Shown: in pieces, positions 1-11,364 of the stretch
Position numbering within the stretch: position 1 is the stretch's first letter
Layout: each line of letters opens with the position of its first letter
Source: Cymodocea nodosa
Lineage: Eukaryota > Streptophyta > Magnoliopsida > Alismatales > Cymodoceaceae
DNA length: 64,000 nucleotides
Direction of reading: 5' to 3'
Assembly: GCA_036874045.1 (NCBI GenBank)
Contig: CM072335.1
Span: 8,080,001-8,144,000 of the forward strand
The notes under the pieces: generated by a model
What the model saw: only the letters and a program-made list of their open reading frames with translations
Told to the model about the DNA's origin: nothing
Databases searched by the model: none
Program-made: the position numbers and the translations under genes

Positions 1-6
1 ATGTGG

Positions 7-684
7 TCAGACTCTTTTCCTTGACTTTCTACCAACATTTTCACCTGTATAAGGGCTTGGTGAATGTTCATCTTCTCTACTATTAGGAAGTATCAAAGGA
101 ACTTGAGTACTGAATACAGAGAAAGTGTCCACAGGTTCTTCGGGTTCCACATGTTGTGCTGTGAAATCATGGGGAACGCGACTATTCACTCCAGTTGCCA
201 TATTTCCATCAAACACTGTATACAGATCATCATATATTATGCATGACTTTCCCCAGCATGCTTTACATTCTGGATGTTGCTATAAGAAATAAATGAAGAA
301 ATTACTTAATATATGAAAGTTCAAAGAAATACATGAATACTGTCAAATAAAATAACATACCTGCACAAATTCATCCCAAATTTCTCTGGGAATGTCAGTA
401 TGTCCACGAATGTAGTTCCACCCCTATCTACCTTGTTTGAAAATTTTTGTATAATTCTTATACATTGTCCTCCATGTTTTCATTCTACTTTCTACATATT
501 TTTTCTCAACATTGACATTAGTTTTATTATTGTATTCAACAATTACTTTTTGCCATGTCTCAGCTCTGATCTTCCCATCATGTGCTTTTGCATTTCCCTC
601 TCTTATTTCTGATGCTAAGATACCTAAAAAAATTTCATCTTGTCTGATGTTCCAGTTCACGTACTTTTTTCTTTTAGAAGTCAT
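7..684 (-). pseudogene. Myb/SANT-like DNA-binding protein of a Harbinger transposon
   Basis: Two exons can be read. Exon 1 (684 to 361) starts at an ATG and encodes a trihelix Myb/SANT-like domain with the typical tryptophans (VNWNIRQDEIFL, ETWQKVIVEYN, MKTWRTMYKNYTK). Exon 2 (279 to 7) begins HPECKACWGK and includes YDDLYTVFDGNMATG, which matches the conserved tail of plant Myb/SANT-like proteins. An 81-bp intron (360 to 280) has GT and AG ends. A TAG at 424-426 interrupts exon 1 shortly before its donor, and a TGA closes exon 2 at the window edge. In Harbinger elements this second protein is known to partner the transposase in DNA binding. With the internal stop I call it a decayed copy. 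Confidence 0.72.
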
Positions 685-2529
685 ATTCCTGTATTATGTA
701 CATTAACAAAGCTAGAACAAGTATGAGAATATCATTTTTCATTTTGCAAGTATATTCAATCGTATACATAATTTTCTTACAAATTAAGATTATATGCATT
801 CACAATAATATAACAATGAATCAATGAAACAATGAATCAACAAATCAATGACACAATAGAACAAAACAACAATGGAGATATAGGAACTATATATATCACA
901 ATCCACAATCCAATACATATCATTTGTGGAACTAAATAGTAATCCACAAAATAAAATTTAACAGTAATCCACAAAATAAATTTTTTATTAAAAGTAGAAT
1001 TTAATAGAACAAACTAGGAAAAATTTACAACATTGAAACACAAATATTAATGATTGTCATTAGACTTTCGATTAGACAGTCTTTGAACCACCTAGACCAC
1101 GTCCAAAACCACTACAGACTTCCAATCAAATACTGATGAACTTCTTGGAATTAATTGACGCATGATTTCACACATTGTTTAGTATTTTATAATGTTTGTG
1201 GAATGTTTTTAATTGATTGAGGATGTGTCTTAGTTTAAATGAAATGATGAATGATATCGTTAATGAAAGATAGCAATGAATGTAACATACCCTAATGTAA
1301 TGAAAGGTTGACTGACCTAAGATGGAGTAGTACCGGTAGCTTGAAAAAGTGGTGCAACAGTGAGATAAGTTCTTTTGAATCTAAACCGTAGTTTAATGAA
1401 TGCACACAGGTTACATTTAAAAAATACAATAGAAGTGGTGATGGCAATGCATTCACTCTAGAATATTGAACATAGGGTGGATATTTTTAAATCTGTGATG
1501 ACTAGCTAAATACATTGTCAATGACATCATGACGGTGGCTTTAGTGTAGAACTGTACATGTGTAGACTGCATTGTTTCAATGTGAAACATGGCACAGATT
1601 GTATCTTTATATGTGTAACTAAAACATGGGCATTTAATTATGAAATGCACAAAAACAGGCATGCAATGAAAACACAAGATGAGGCTTAAAAATTATGAAT
1701 TGGAAATTCAATAAACATATATAACATTCATAAAACGTATTTCCACAATTCCTTCTTAGATCACTTGTTATAAATTTAACATTCATAGAATAAATCAAAA
1801 AGATATTGTTACACATTTAATAACCATACAAAAATATGAAAAATAAGACCAACAAAATTAATCCTAAAACAATAACAAACAGTTGCATACGACAACAGAA
1901 AGAAGAGAACAACCTCATACAACAGAGCTCGCACACAATACCTTGAATTGAAGAATGGATAGCTCGCCCAATCTTGCAATGAACCAGAGAACTCGCACAC
2001 AATAGGCGACGTCTGATGGAGGCGTAGTAGTTGAGAATCAGGCGAGATGCAAGAGTTGGGCGATTAGGGAAGATTTAAGATTTGGGGAATAGGCAAGATT
2101 TGAGAGTCGGGCGATTTCTGAATGTTTAGCTGGCACTGAAGAGCAACACACCAGAGAACTCGCACACAACGAGCTCCATTAGAGGAAGACACTGGATGTT
2201 TAGCTAGCACGGTATGACGTCTGATGGGTGCGAGCACGCATTGAAATTTCAAATGTACAGATAAAACATCGATCACGAACATACAGATTTGCTACGAATA
2301 ATATTTCAAATAAATATAGATTTGCTAAATGTACATTCAGATGTAGGGAGATTACCAGTGATGGAGATGGTGAACTTCGAGTGACCATACACACACTGAC
2401 AAAAGGAGAAAGTAGCGATCGATATAAATAATGACTTCAATCGCTATTTGGATGCAACAACGATGATTGACATTCCACGATAGTTTTAGACAGTGCTGGA
2501 GGTTTCCGTTTCTCAGAGGCACAACGATG

Positions 2530-2617
2530 ACGAGATGCGGTGACGATCCTTTCTAGGGGCGACGACAACGACGACGAGATGCGGTGACGATCCTTTCCAG
2601 GGGCGACGACAACGACG
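2530..2617. repeat. two-unit 44-bp tandem repeat
   Basis: The units at 2530-2573 and 2574-2617 differ at one base. Each contains gatgcggtgacgatcc and ends in a GAC-rich run. A partial third unit follows. The repeat lies within the Harbinger element, about 300 bp from its end. Confidence 0.85.
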
Positions 2618-2938
2618 ACGAGTGGTGAGGATCCTTTCTTTGTTGATTGAAATTGGGCTCGGGAGAGGGAGGGACGAAGATCGTTGATTTGTCGGGCTCG
2701 GGAGAGGGAGGGAGGGCTTCTCTCCTTCGTCGATCGAACTCGGAAATGTTTTCCGTCGATTTTAGAGGGGGGAGAGCGAGGAAACGATTTCATGTAAGTT
2801 TTTATATGAAGGTAATAAGGGGAAATGTTTTCCCCTTATTTCCTTTATGCACAAACAACAGAAACTATAGGAAAGGATTTCCTTTCATTTCCTTTCCTTT
2901 CCTTTCCTATGGTTTCTGCATGCACAAACCCCCCCTTA

Positions 2939-4355
2939 GAGTTGTAAGCCTCTCGTGGTCTGTTAGAGGTGGAGGCAGTATGAGCCTATGGTGGCTTGAG
3001 ATAGGAGAACTTATCCCATCATTTTTTAAATTTGCATCTTAATTCGCCACACCATTGGCATTTTAGGCATTGACGGTTGCCATGCCCCCAATGGCCTCGT
3101 CCACACCCCTTACTATCCATAGTAACTAGGGTTGCTTGATTTGTAAGAATTGAGATGATAACTTAGTCAAAATATGCATAACTTTAGCAAAAGTTCCTTG
3201 TAGATTAGGTATAATATCTGCTCCTAACATAGAATCACGAATTTGGAAGGCAATCTTAGGTCTGATACTAGCTAGGTAAAAAATAATAGCAAGCTCCTCC
3301 CTATAATGAAGGAAGGTGGAAATATCAATAGTAGGTGGTTGATAAATATTTAGCTCATTTATTAACCTATAGAGACACTATAGTGATCTTGAGAACTCTT
3401 CTCCTCCTGTCTGACGTGAAAAAGTTCATAAGTTTGAAACACTTTAGATATTTTCTTTTCATGACCATACATTTGTCATAGAGTGATCCACATCTCTCGA
3501 GCTAGATGTAACATAGCTACATTGCTAGTAACTGATGGTTCTATGATAGACAACATCTATGAAATGATAACAACATCATCAACATATCAGTCTCTATATG
3601 TTGGATCCTTGACATCTAGTAGAGGTGAGCTTAAATGGTGCTCCTGTCGATGACTTATCACAATGATTTCAAAACTTTGGGTTTAAAGAAGATAGTTGTG
3701 GTCATTTAGACATTTTGAAACATTAAGAAAATGGTAGCTGAGGAGCGAAGTGCTTGAAAAAACTTGGCTGGAGTTGGAAGAGCCTGACCTTATCATTTTC
3801 GTGGATGGTTGTTGACTACACTACAGTGCTTGAAATGATTGCAAATAATTGGATTGGACTATTTAGAAGAGATGACACTAGACTGGACTAGTTGGAGAAA
3901 TGCATCATTGATTTAGCACATTGAGTAGGTCCTTGCCACAGACATTGAGTTGGTTCAATCAGATTGGACTATTTAGTGGAGAAGTGTGTAGACTCGTCAC
4001 TAAAGCCAAACTTGCACGGATAGATGCAAACTTGAGCAGAGATGGTTAGACTGCATGGATAGATGCAGACTCGAGTGGAGACAACCAGACTGTTGGACGA
4101 CTGCTCCCATCAAAGCAATAGACAGTGGACAACGAACTTCAACGACGACAAATAGAGGTTGGGTGACAATGCAACATTTGGCGAGACTTGCCATCATAGA
4201 AACCATGAACATTGTGGTCGCCATCACTGACAATAGACCAATGCAGAGAAGGGCGAGACGAGAGAAGAGAAATAGAAAAATTGGAGAGGATAGATGGGCA
4301 TAGGCGATGTAAGGGCAACCTTGGACTAGGTCCTGGCCATAAACACAAGGAGCAA
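2939..4355 (-). pseudogene. Copia gag, degraded
   Basis: No long ORF survives. The 3' end of gag, on the minus strand near 3110-3000, reads GNRQCLKCQWCGELRCKFKK and continues WDKFSYLKPP after a stop. This matches the corresponding part of the Copia at 17.8-17.9 kb (LKCQWYNKLRYRSEKC, then DKFPHLKPSLAH). The rest is frameshifted. I infer a nucleocapsid-type Gag because it sits just downstream of a primer-binding site and because of the homologous copy. Confidence 0.6.
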
Positions 4356-4359
4356 CCTG

Positions 4360-4493
4360 GCTTTGATACCAAGTTTGATGGTGCTTGACAACTAAGGTGT
4401 AGAGAGAGAGAGAGAGAGACGAAAAAGGATGTTTCTATTCACAGGTTTATATGTGTCCTACAATAAATGGATACTTAAGTGGATCTGGCAACA
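4360..4493 (-). repeat. 5' LTR with primer-binding site
   Basis: The reverse complement of 4360-4371 is TGGTATCAAAGC, one base from the initiator-Met tRNA complement TGGTATCAGAGC used by plant Copia elements. The LTR proposed from 4493 down to 4372 starts TGTTGCC on the minus strand. It is only about 122 bp, similar to the 125/149-bp LTRs of the related element at 13322-19415. It contains a GA dinucleotide run at 4393-4410. Confidence 0.6.
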
Positions 4494-5065
4494 ATTGAGA
4501 TGATGTAATTCAAGTTCTGTCTTATGTTAAAGAACTTCTGGAAATGACTTAATTTATAGGCAACATGAGAATCTTTAAGTTGAGGCTTTTTTAGACTTAG
4601 GATATGTAGAAAATCATGTAGATTGGAAGTTTACCTCAAGTTACTGCACATATATTGGAGGGAATCTAGGGATATGGTGGAGCAAGAAATAAAATATTGT
4701 CTTACTGTCTAGCAAAGAAGCAGAATATTGATCTATGACCAAAACTAGTTGTGAGTTGATGTGGATAAGGTCCTTCCTGTTTGAATTTGGTTTTGTTGTT
4801 GTTACCCTTTTGGAGATGCATTGTGATAATCATATAATAATATATATTACAAATGATCCTACATTTCATAAGAAGACCAAACATATTGAAGTAGGCTATC
4901 ACTATGTTTGAAGTCTTGTAATGGACTGTATAGACTAAACAACTTATACTCCATCATCAAAGCAAGTGGCTGATATCTTCACAAAAGAGTTAAGCAATTG
5001 CGATTTTCAAAGATTATGTAACAAATTAAGCATGTTTAATATATTTACTGCAACTTAAGGGGGAG
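4494..5065 (+). pseudogene. Copia RNase H domain fragment
   Basis: Plus-strand translation with several stops gives the C-terminal RNase H of a Copia polyprotein. Visible pieces are SSYCTYIGGNLGIWWSKK, VLLSSKEAEY, the conserved MHCDNHI strand, KKTKHIEVGYHY and KQVADIFTKEL, ending near SMFNIFTAT. It is followed by the polypurine tract aagggggag and an LTR. Reverse transcriptase and everything upstream are missing; the minus-strand Copia fragment ends exactly here. Confidence 0.8.
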
Positions 5066-5179
5066 TGTTAGAGTTGTCTTATATGTGTGTAAATATAGGA
5101 GTGTAAGTATAAAATGCTCTATATGTATTTCTTGTAACCCTATGTGATTATTGAATATAGGATCTTCATTTTCTACTCA
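5066..5179 (+). repeat. 3' LTR of plus-strand Copia fragment
   Basis: It starts TGTTAGAG directly after the polypurine tract aagggggag (5056-5065) and ends near TTCTACTCA. At about 114 bp it is short. Coding sequence of a different (Gypsy) element begins immediately after, so the right boundary is inferred from that switch. Confidence 0.65.
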
Positions 5180-5925
5180 ACCACTTACAATCCGAGGTGC
5201 TGAATCAGACTCTAGAGACTTACGATGTTTTTCATTTTAGTAACCTAGAAATTGATCTTATTGGCTTGCATGGGCCGAGTATTGGTACAATACTACTTGG
5301 CACTTGATCATGAGTATTACCCCATTTAAGGCTCTCTATGACAATCCTCCATCATCTCTACTTTCCTATGTTCTAGAGACAGCTATGGCAGAATTAGTTG
5401 ATACTGTGTGGCGATTCAAAGATGACATTTTTATGCAATTGACAACCAACCTTCATCGAGCACAACACATGCAGGACATGGCGAACAAGCAACAATGGGA
5501 TGACTCTTTTACAATGGGTGATTTAGTGTACTTGAAACTACAACCTTATTGCCAGCAATCAACAATTGCTCATGTCAATCAAATATTGGCACTGCGTTAT
5601 CACGAACCTTTTGAAGTGATTGAACAAATTGGCAATGTGGTGTATAAGTTAAAGCTACCATTGAACTCCTGCATAGATCGTCTTCCACATCTCCCACTTG
5701 TACAGGAAATTGGGATTTCTTTAGGAAGCTATTTCTCTAACAACTCTGGTTCATTTTCCACTTGAAGAGAGGCAATTGAACAAGATATTGGGCCAACGAA
5801 TGAAGAAAAAGGGAACACTGCTATGATGGACGTTTTGGTCCAATGGCCTAATACTTGGGAGTAGTACCATCCCTTAATAGAAAATTCCTTGACCTTCAGG
5901 ACAAGGTCTTCAATTAGAGGGGGAG
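5180..5925 (+). pseudogene. Ty3/Gypsy integrase C-terminus with chromodomain-like tail
   Basis: The fragment opens in the middle of the integrase core (VLNQTLETYLRCF, then AEYWYNTTWH) and runs through the longest open stretch, 5304-5765. That stretch has the hallmarks of a Gypsy integrase C-terminal domain: SITPFKALYDNPP, then MGDLVYLKLQPY, then ALRYHEPFEVIEQIGNVVYKLKLP (a GPF/Y-type module). After a frameshift, VLVQWP and further residues resemble a chromodomain, placing it among chromoviruses. Gag, protease, RT and RNase H are absent. The 3' end carries a polypurine tract and LTR, so it is the tail of a plus-strand element. Confidence 0.82.
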
Positions 5926-6232
5926 TGTTAGTTGCATGTGTTGGATATCCAATAATCAGGTATTTTGGTTAGTCTTGTGTTGGGGACTTCTTATGTTGCT
6001 TGTTTTGGGGACATCAAGGTTTTTTTCTATGCTTTTAGTAGTCAGTGTTGTGGATTGTGGAGATCGCTGCATCTCAAATAGCAGCGACCAACTTTTCCTT
6101 AATTATCATTCTTTCCATCATAGATCCATCAACTTCCTCTCATTATCACAACCTCGATTCTACTCAAAACTATTATTTTATGATTCCAGTGTTTCTCATC
6201 ATCAAAACTATTAATGAAGAATTTTCCTAACA
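5926..6232 (+). repeat. 3' LTR of Gypsy chromovirus fragment
   Basis: It begins TGTTAGTTGC right after the polypurine tract agagggggag and ends TTTTCCTAACA, giving TGTTAG/CTAACA inverted termini. The length is 307 bp, typical of small chromovirus LTRs. The matching 5' LTR and target duplication are missing. Confidence 0.75.
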
Positions 6233-6624
6233 GCTCTCATTTTATGGTTTGTGTTATTTTGTAAATAAAATATTAAAATCGTTAATTTTACTGCTCAAAA
6301 AAGCTCTGTGGACATATGATAAGAACAAAACCAGATGTGATTGATAGTTTATGCCTGGCATGCCAATTTATCTAAATGAGACCTAAAGATTCTAAACTAG
6401 TCCAAACTGTCAACACCATTGAAGAAAAGGCATCAAAATGATCAGATTTGTTGTATTTTAGTGCACAAACAATTTCTTTTTTATATATTCTGTTCTTAAA
6501 AGAAAGTCTTTTTCTATATTCTTACAGAGAAGTTTTCATGCAACTTAAATATTTAGAAGAATACCATTTTGTAGACAGTTTTCAGTTCTACTGATCTTTG
6601 ACTTTTTTCAATGTTTGTTTAAAG
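6233..6624. other. intronic sequence upstream of GGH exon A
   Basis: It is AT-rich and non-coding. The last 60 bases are pyrimidine-rich and end in AAG at the acceptor of GGH exon A. I see no repeat or ORF here. It is probably original intron of the host gene. Confidence 0.4.
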
Positions 6625-6708
6625 TATGGTGTATCACCAAAAAGATTACTGGACAATAAGGCCCTATCCAATTTCTTCAAGATTTTGACAAGTATAGATG
6701 AAAACAAG
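6625..6708 (+). CDS. GGH: GGH exon A (28 codons)
   Basis: It opens after an acceptor ...TTTAAAG and closes at donor AAG|GTATAC. The uninterrupted translation starts YGVSPKRLLDNKALSNFF and ends ILTSIDENK. In plant GGH this block follows the QNHH segment and precedes the strand leading to the catalytic histidine. The frame is intact, and it is the leftmost exon I can find. Confidence 0.85.
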
Positions 6709-7509
6709 GTATACACAATTTATCAAAATTAATTTTTTTAGTTTCTTCATTTTTCGTCTGTATTTTATTTGTTAATTTATGAAACTGATTCTCCTTTAAA
6801 AAGATATTAAAAGACTACTCTTATAGCTTACCTAGGACATTCGGATTATAAATTATATAACCTAAAATCATAATGATGATTTTATATGCCTATGAGTGTT
6901 GTGCCCATCTAAATAAAAAATCTTCCTTTCCTAATACTTAATGAATAGTGCTCATAAATTACAGATTTTGAAATTCTTTAATTGGGTGTCAAGTCTTGAT
7001 TTTGTTGAAATCTATATCTTAAAAATTGTTCTAGACACTACTTTAGTGTTTAATTGACACAACCTTTCTTTATGACCATTGTCTCAAATATTGACCCGAC
7101 GAAAAATTCTCAATACAATTTAGATGTTGAAAATGATGTTCCCGAAACATGATGTATTTTAGAGAATTCATTGGATTGTGTAATTTTTCGTGTAGGATTG
7201 ATGCGAAATTAACAAATCAGACAACATTCTTTAGTTTTTACTTGTTGGAGGACAGATCGATTGATCCATCGTAAAGATTGGTTAATTTACAGAGCACGAA
7301 AGTTGCCGATCAATGGGTTCTGCACTTCTGTTGTGTTGCTGGGTCAACTACAAAACATCAAAGGGACCGTTTGCCATTCATTGACTCCATACAATCCTAA
7401 TGCTCTTGATTCTTAAGGCATTCATGACTTTGGAGAAGAAACAATAATTGTTCTTTATGGAAACCTATTAGGATTTTCAGACTTATTCAAATGGTCGAGG
7501 TGAAGGAGG

Positions 7510-8512
7510 GAGTTAGTGAAGCACGTGAGAGATGAGAGTTAAAGAAAAGAATAGGGAAAAAGGAAAAGGAAGAAAAAGAGAAGGGGAAGAAAAAAATTTA
7601 AAAAAGGGAAATAATATAAATAAATAAAAATGTTTGATTTGACCATTGATGTGAAAAAAATAAAAAAAGTTAGATATGGCCATTGATGTTAAAAAAATTT
7701 TAAAAATAAAAAAGTTAATTTTTACCATTGACATGAAACAAAATAAAAAAATACAAATTGTATTTCACATCGATGGGGGTCTTTCCCTTTTGTAAAGGAG
7801 ATTTGAATTCTTTAAATGTAAATCAAGGAAAATAGTCTTTTACGTGAAGGGAAATGAGGTTAGGAATCAAACCTTTCGTTTGTGTGAAGGGGAAGGGTTC
7901 CTTCTTCCTAAAGAAGATTACCTCCCTCTTCTTCTTACTTTTATATAAAGTTGCTAAAATGGAATTAGAGATTTTAATTAAACTTTTGGAGAGCTGAAAA
8001 AGAAAAAGAAAGAAAAAGCTAAGGAGAAGAAAAAGAGAAAAATGTTAAAAAAAAGGGAAATTTTTTTTAAAAAAAAAGTTAGATTTGATCCTTGATGTGT
8101 AAAAAATAAAAAAAAGTTAGATTGGACCATTGTCATGAAAAAAGAGAGTTAGATTTTACCATTGATGTGAAAAGAAATTAAAAAATAGAAAAATATAAAT
8201 TGTATTTCACATCAAAGAAGTCCTTTCCCTTTTGTAAAGGAGATTTTAAGGACTCCTTACAAATTTATGTAAATCCTTTAAAGGCCACGTAAATCAAAAA
8301 GAATGACCCTTCACTTGAAGGAAAAGGAGGTGAGGAGACAACCCTTCTCTTTATGTAAGGGGGAAATCTCCTTTCTTCTTAAAGGAGATTCTCTCCCCCT
8401 TCTTCTTACTTCTGTATAAAATTCTTGAAGAAGTCTTTTTTCCTTACATTTTAAGATGAAAGTGAAAAAAAGTGTTGGAGAGTTTAATTAAACTTTTGGA
8501 GAGCTGAAGCAT
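7510..8512. repeat. diverged tandem duplication (units of about 450-515 bp)
   Basis: Two head-to-tail units share the same order of blocks. Each has an A/G-rich run (gaaaaagagaag), then spaced copies of 'accattgatgtga', then cctttcccttttgtaaagg, then ccttcttcttact, and ends attaaacttttggagagctga (around 7970-7995 and 8487-8512). The purine run makes the minus strand look like a low-complexity Phe/Leu-rich ORF, which I do not accept as a gene. Confidence 0.75.
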
Positions 8513-8586
8513 TTCTAATATTTTGTTATGATTTTCTCTCTAAGTTCATCGCTTTATTTGTGTTTTACACTAAGAGAAAAACCCAA

Positions 8587-9617
8587 TGTAAATATTGTGG
8601 GAAAAAAAAAGGAAGTGGTAATGTATCTATATTGAAGTAATATTTAGTTGGTGGTTATAGTAATGTAACAAAATGTCTTATCATTGTTAGAGATTAGATG
8701 AGACAGTTACTTAAAAATACAAAGGCAAAAAAGAGTGAGAAAAATAAGAAGGATGAATGTTTCAAGAGTATTTTACAGCAGGAAAATGAGGAAATTCTAT
8801 ATTCTTATAGTGAATCACAATATCAAAAAACCTTTGTTGAAGATAGTAATGAAGACGTTGACTACCCATCTGATATGATGAGTAAAGAAGAAAGATAAGT
8901 TTATATAGAAGCAATGATGAAATCAAGAAAGAAAGAAGGGAGAGAGAACAATTCAGATCCTCATATGATTCTTTGTGTTCTAGGCATTTTGAAAAGAGTA
9001 GTACTTCTTGTGCATATGCATCTTTTACTTCAAAGGAAAAGGAAATTACAGGTATGTTTAGAACACAGTTAAAGATATGAATGCCTAAAGTTGTAGTTGC
9101 TTGAGATAAGAAACAAAAGCCAAAAACATTGAAGGATATGTGGACAAATGTTAGAGAAAAAGTTGGAGCTATTGTATTAAAATGTATGTTTCACAATGTC
9201 ATCCTTGCAAGTGCAGCAAAAGGGACCATATCTACAAAATATGGTAGATGTAATAGTCGAAAAAAGATCAGGTGTAAAAGTTCCAACTTATTATAAAATT
9301 ATGAACAAATATTTGAATTCAACAAAGAATGAGCTCAATAGCTATATTGATAGTTTTAAAAAAAATGGCCTATGTATGGTATAATTATCATGTGTGATGA
9401 ATAAACTTTTGTTACTAGAAAGTAAATAATTAAGTTCATGATATATTGTGTTAGATGTGCTATTTTTTTGAAGTCTATTGATACATTAGAACATGTAAGA
9501 GATTACAAGTATCTTTATTGATTAATTGTTGATGTTATTAAGGAGGTTGGACTATCAAATGTTATATAGATAGTTACAAATAATGATATCAACTTTAAAT
9601 GGTTGGTATGAAAATAA
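8587..9617 (+). pseudogene. hAT transposase, BED finger and DUF659 start
   Basis: It begins with CKYCGKKKGSG, the first half of a BED zinc finger, followed by MRQLLKNTKAKK and an acidic linker (8698-8898). From about 9196 it shows the DUF659 region of plant hAT transposases: PYLQNMVDVIVEKRSGVKVPTYY, then after frameshifts a stretch fitting the 'CDEWTS...INFMIYC' block and IKEVGLSNVIQIVTNNDINF. DUF659 contains part of the RNase-H-like catalytic core. Several stops and frameshifts are present. It breaks at TAA 9615-9617, where a Harbinger element is inserted. Confidence 0.8.
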
Positions 9618-10832
9618 AGGGCTGTTTGTGCATAATTTTTGTTGAAAGGAAACAACGAGAATTGTTAGAAATGTAGGGAAATGATAGGAAATGACAAGAA
9701 TGTTTAAGTGTTTATGTATGTCGGGAAATTACGAGAAATGATAAGAAATTTTAATGTGTTTGTGCAGAATAGGAAATTTTGACGTATTTATGCATAATAG
9801 GAAATGACAAGAAATACAATTTTTAATAATTTTTTGAAATAGTAAATAATAATACAACTTGAAAGTAATATTTTAAATAATAGAGTATATATTAATTATA
9901 TTTTAAATAATATAGTATAATATAATATATAGTACACAATTATTTTGTTATGAATAAACTTTTCATCACAAACATATAATGCAAACATACAAAGATATAT
10001 ATAACTAATTTACTATGCTTGCAATGGTGAAGAAAATAAAATATATCAAAATGATAATAATATATTATAATTATTTGTAATTAATTTATTGATTAAGTTT
10101 TTAATTAATGAATTGAAATAATTAATCAAAATGTAATTAATTAATTACATTAATCAATTAACAAGGTATATAATTTTTATTTAAAATATTTAATTTTTAT
10201 CTTGACTAATTAGATCATTCATATACTTCTATCTCACAAATGTTAATCTTCGTTCATTTTTCATTCTTTTCCAGTTTTCCTCATTTTTCTTAAAAGTTTT
10301 ATTTTGTTTCATTATTTCTCATAAATAACTTTTATTTCTTTTATCAAAAGTTTTTTCTTTTTACGGTTAACCATCCATCTTCTCTGACAATGTTCACCAG
10401 AATCTGATGATCAACGAGTAGTGAGCAATAGGCTAATGAGCAGCAAGCGACAGGTTGCAAAGCCCGAGTGGAAAGAGGCTAGTAGCGAGTGCAAGCGCAA
10501 ACGGTAGAGCTTGAGTAGAAAGCAACGAGTGATGAATGGCGAGCTGGCAAGGGCGAGCGATGGAGCCAGAGTGGAAAGTAGCGAGTGATGTATGGTAGAG
10601 TGTGAGCGTAAGGCAATGTGCGACAGAGTCAAGTGGGGGCGAGCAACATGCAGCAGAGCTTTGGCATTTTTCGAAGATGATTCCAAACCTTACCGAGTGG
10701 GGTTCTAGAATTCATCTCCCAACTGTTTTCTAAGGTTTCCAAAGTGCACAAACACCATAACCTTGGGAAACACTTTTCCAATGTTACCTTTCCTGACATT
10801 TTCCAACATTATTGGGAAGCACAAACCCCTAT
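9618..10832. mobile_element. PIF/Harbinger-type non-autonomous element (1.2 kb)
   Basis: The left end reads AGGGCTGTTTGTGCATAA, and the reverse complement of the right end reads ATAGGGGTTTGTGCTTCC. TAA flanks both sides (9615-9617, 10833-10835). It splits the hAT DUF659 codons between GMKI and MDKYP. The left subterminal region repeats the motif 'gtttgtgcagaataggaaat' with variants (9660-9810). The right part holds a purine-rich stretch of 'gagtggaaag' and 'agcgagtg' repeats. I find no transposase, so it is a non-autonomous derivative. Confidence 0.8.
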
Positions 10833-10835
10833 TAA

Positions 10836-11364
10836 TGGACAAGTATCCTATTTTCTAGACACCTTATGTAGCACATTGTATTGATTTTATATTGAAAGAT
10901 TTTGGAAGGACAATGTTAATTGGAAAGATTGTAAAATTAGCATGAATTATCATTAACTATATATATAATCAATTTTTCTTACTTGCATATATGAGGTCAT
11001 GTGGTGACTTAATTCCTCTTGAGGTTACACATTTTGCTATAAATTATATAATACTTGAATCTATGCTTGACAAAAAAATGGGATTAAAACACATGTTCAA
11101 CTCCAAGATATGGTGGAAACATTTTGAAAATAACAATCCAATAAGTAGGAAAGTGATGTCAATTGTAAATGATTGCATCTTTTAAGAGAATGTCAAAAAA
11201 TGCATTGTTATTATAAAATCTATTTTCAAAGTTTTAAGATTTATTAACAATGCTAAAAAACCCACAATGAGTTTCTTATATGAAGCTATGAATTTAATGA
11301 GAGAGGTGGTACATGACTTAGTACCACAAAACACAAAGACATTCATTAATATTATCAAGGATAG
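10836..11364 (+). pseudogene. hAT transposase, DUF659 end and middle region
   Basis: It resumes after the Harbinger insertion as MDKYPIF, stop, TPYVAHCIDFILKDFG. It continues with RSCGDLIPLEVTHFAINYIILESML, LKHMFNSKIWWKHFENNNP, then VLRFINNAKKPTMSFLYEAMNLMREVV. These correspond block by block to the AHCLDL, RPAITRFAT and MGYIYEAMD motifs of plant hAT transposases. The segment ends at IIKD, where a solo-LTR-like insertion with target duplication GATAG (11360-11364) interrupts it. Confidence 0.82.

Larger units (their letters stand above)
1..2935 (-). mobile_element. PIF/Harbinger-type DNA transposon, right part (other end outside window)
   Basis: Read on the minus strand, the end at 2935 begins with a run of G followed by TTTGTGCATGC, the terminus shared by the other Harbinger-type elements in this window. 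TTA, the usual 3-bp Harbinger target duplication, follows at 2936-2938. The element lies in the gag of a Copia retrotransposon, which resumes at 2939. Its only supportable gene is the Myb/SANT-like protein at 7-684. Positions 685-2935 hold AT-rich sequence, short imperfect repeats (an 'actcgcacacaa' motif near 1991 and 2159), a 44-bp tandem repeat and GA-rich sequence next to the end. The transposase would lie left of the window. Confidence 0.7.
2939..4493 (-). mobile_element. Copia retrotransposon fragment (5' LTR plus gag)
   Basis: On the minus strand this reads LTR (4493-4372), primer-binding site, then gag until the Harbinger element cuts it at 2938. It resembles the 5' part of the complete Copia at 13322-19415: both have very short LTRs and a related gag end near a zinc-finger-like stretch (LKCQWC). 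Its pol and 3' LTR would lie left of the window. It abuts the plus-strand Copia RNase H fragment that starts near 4494, so it probably inserted into that element. Confidence 0.7.

Noticed and set aside
2437..3042. 118- and 131-codon ORFs on opposite strands
   Set aside because: They lie over the GA/CGA-rich tandem repeat at the Harbinger end and cross into the neighbouring Copia. No family resemblance.
10411..10686. 91-codon minus-strand ORF rich in Ser/Leu
   Set aside because: It translates the purine-repeat region of a Harbinger MITE in antisense. No domain.
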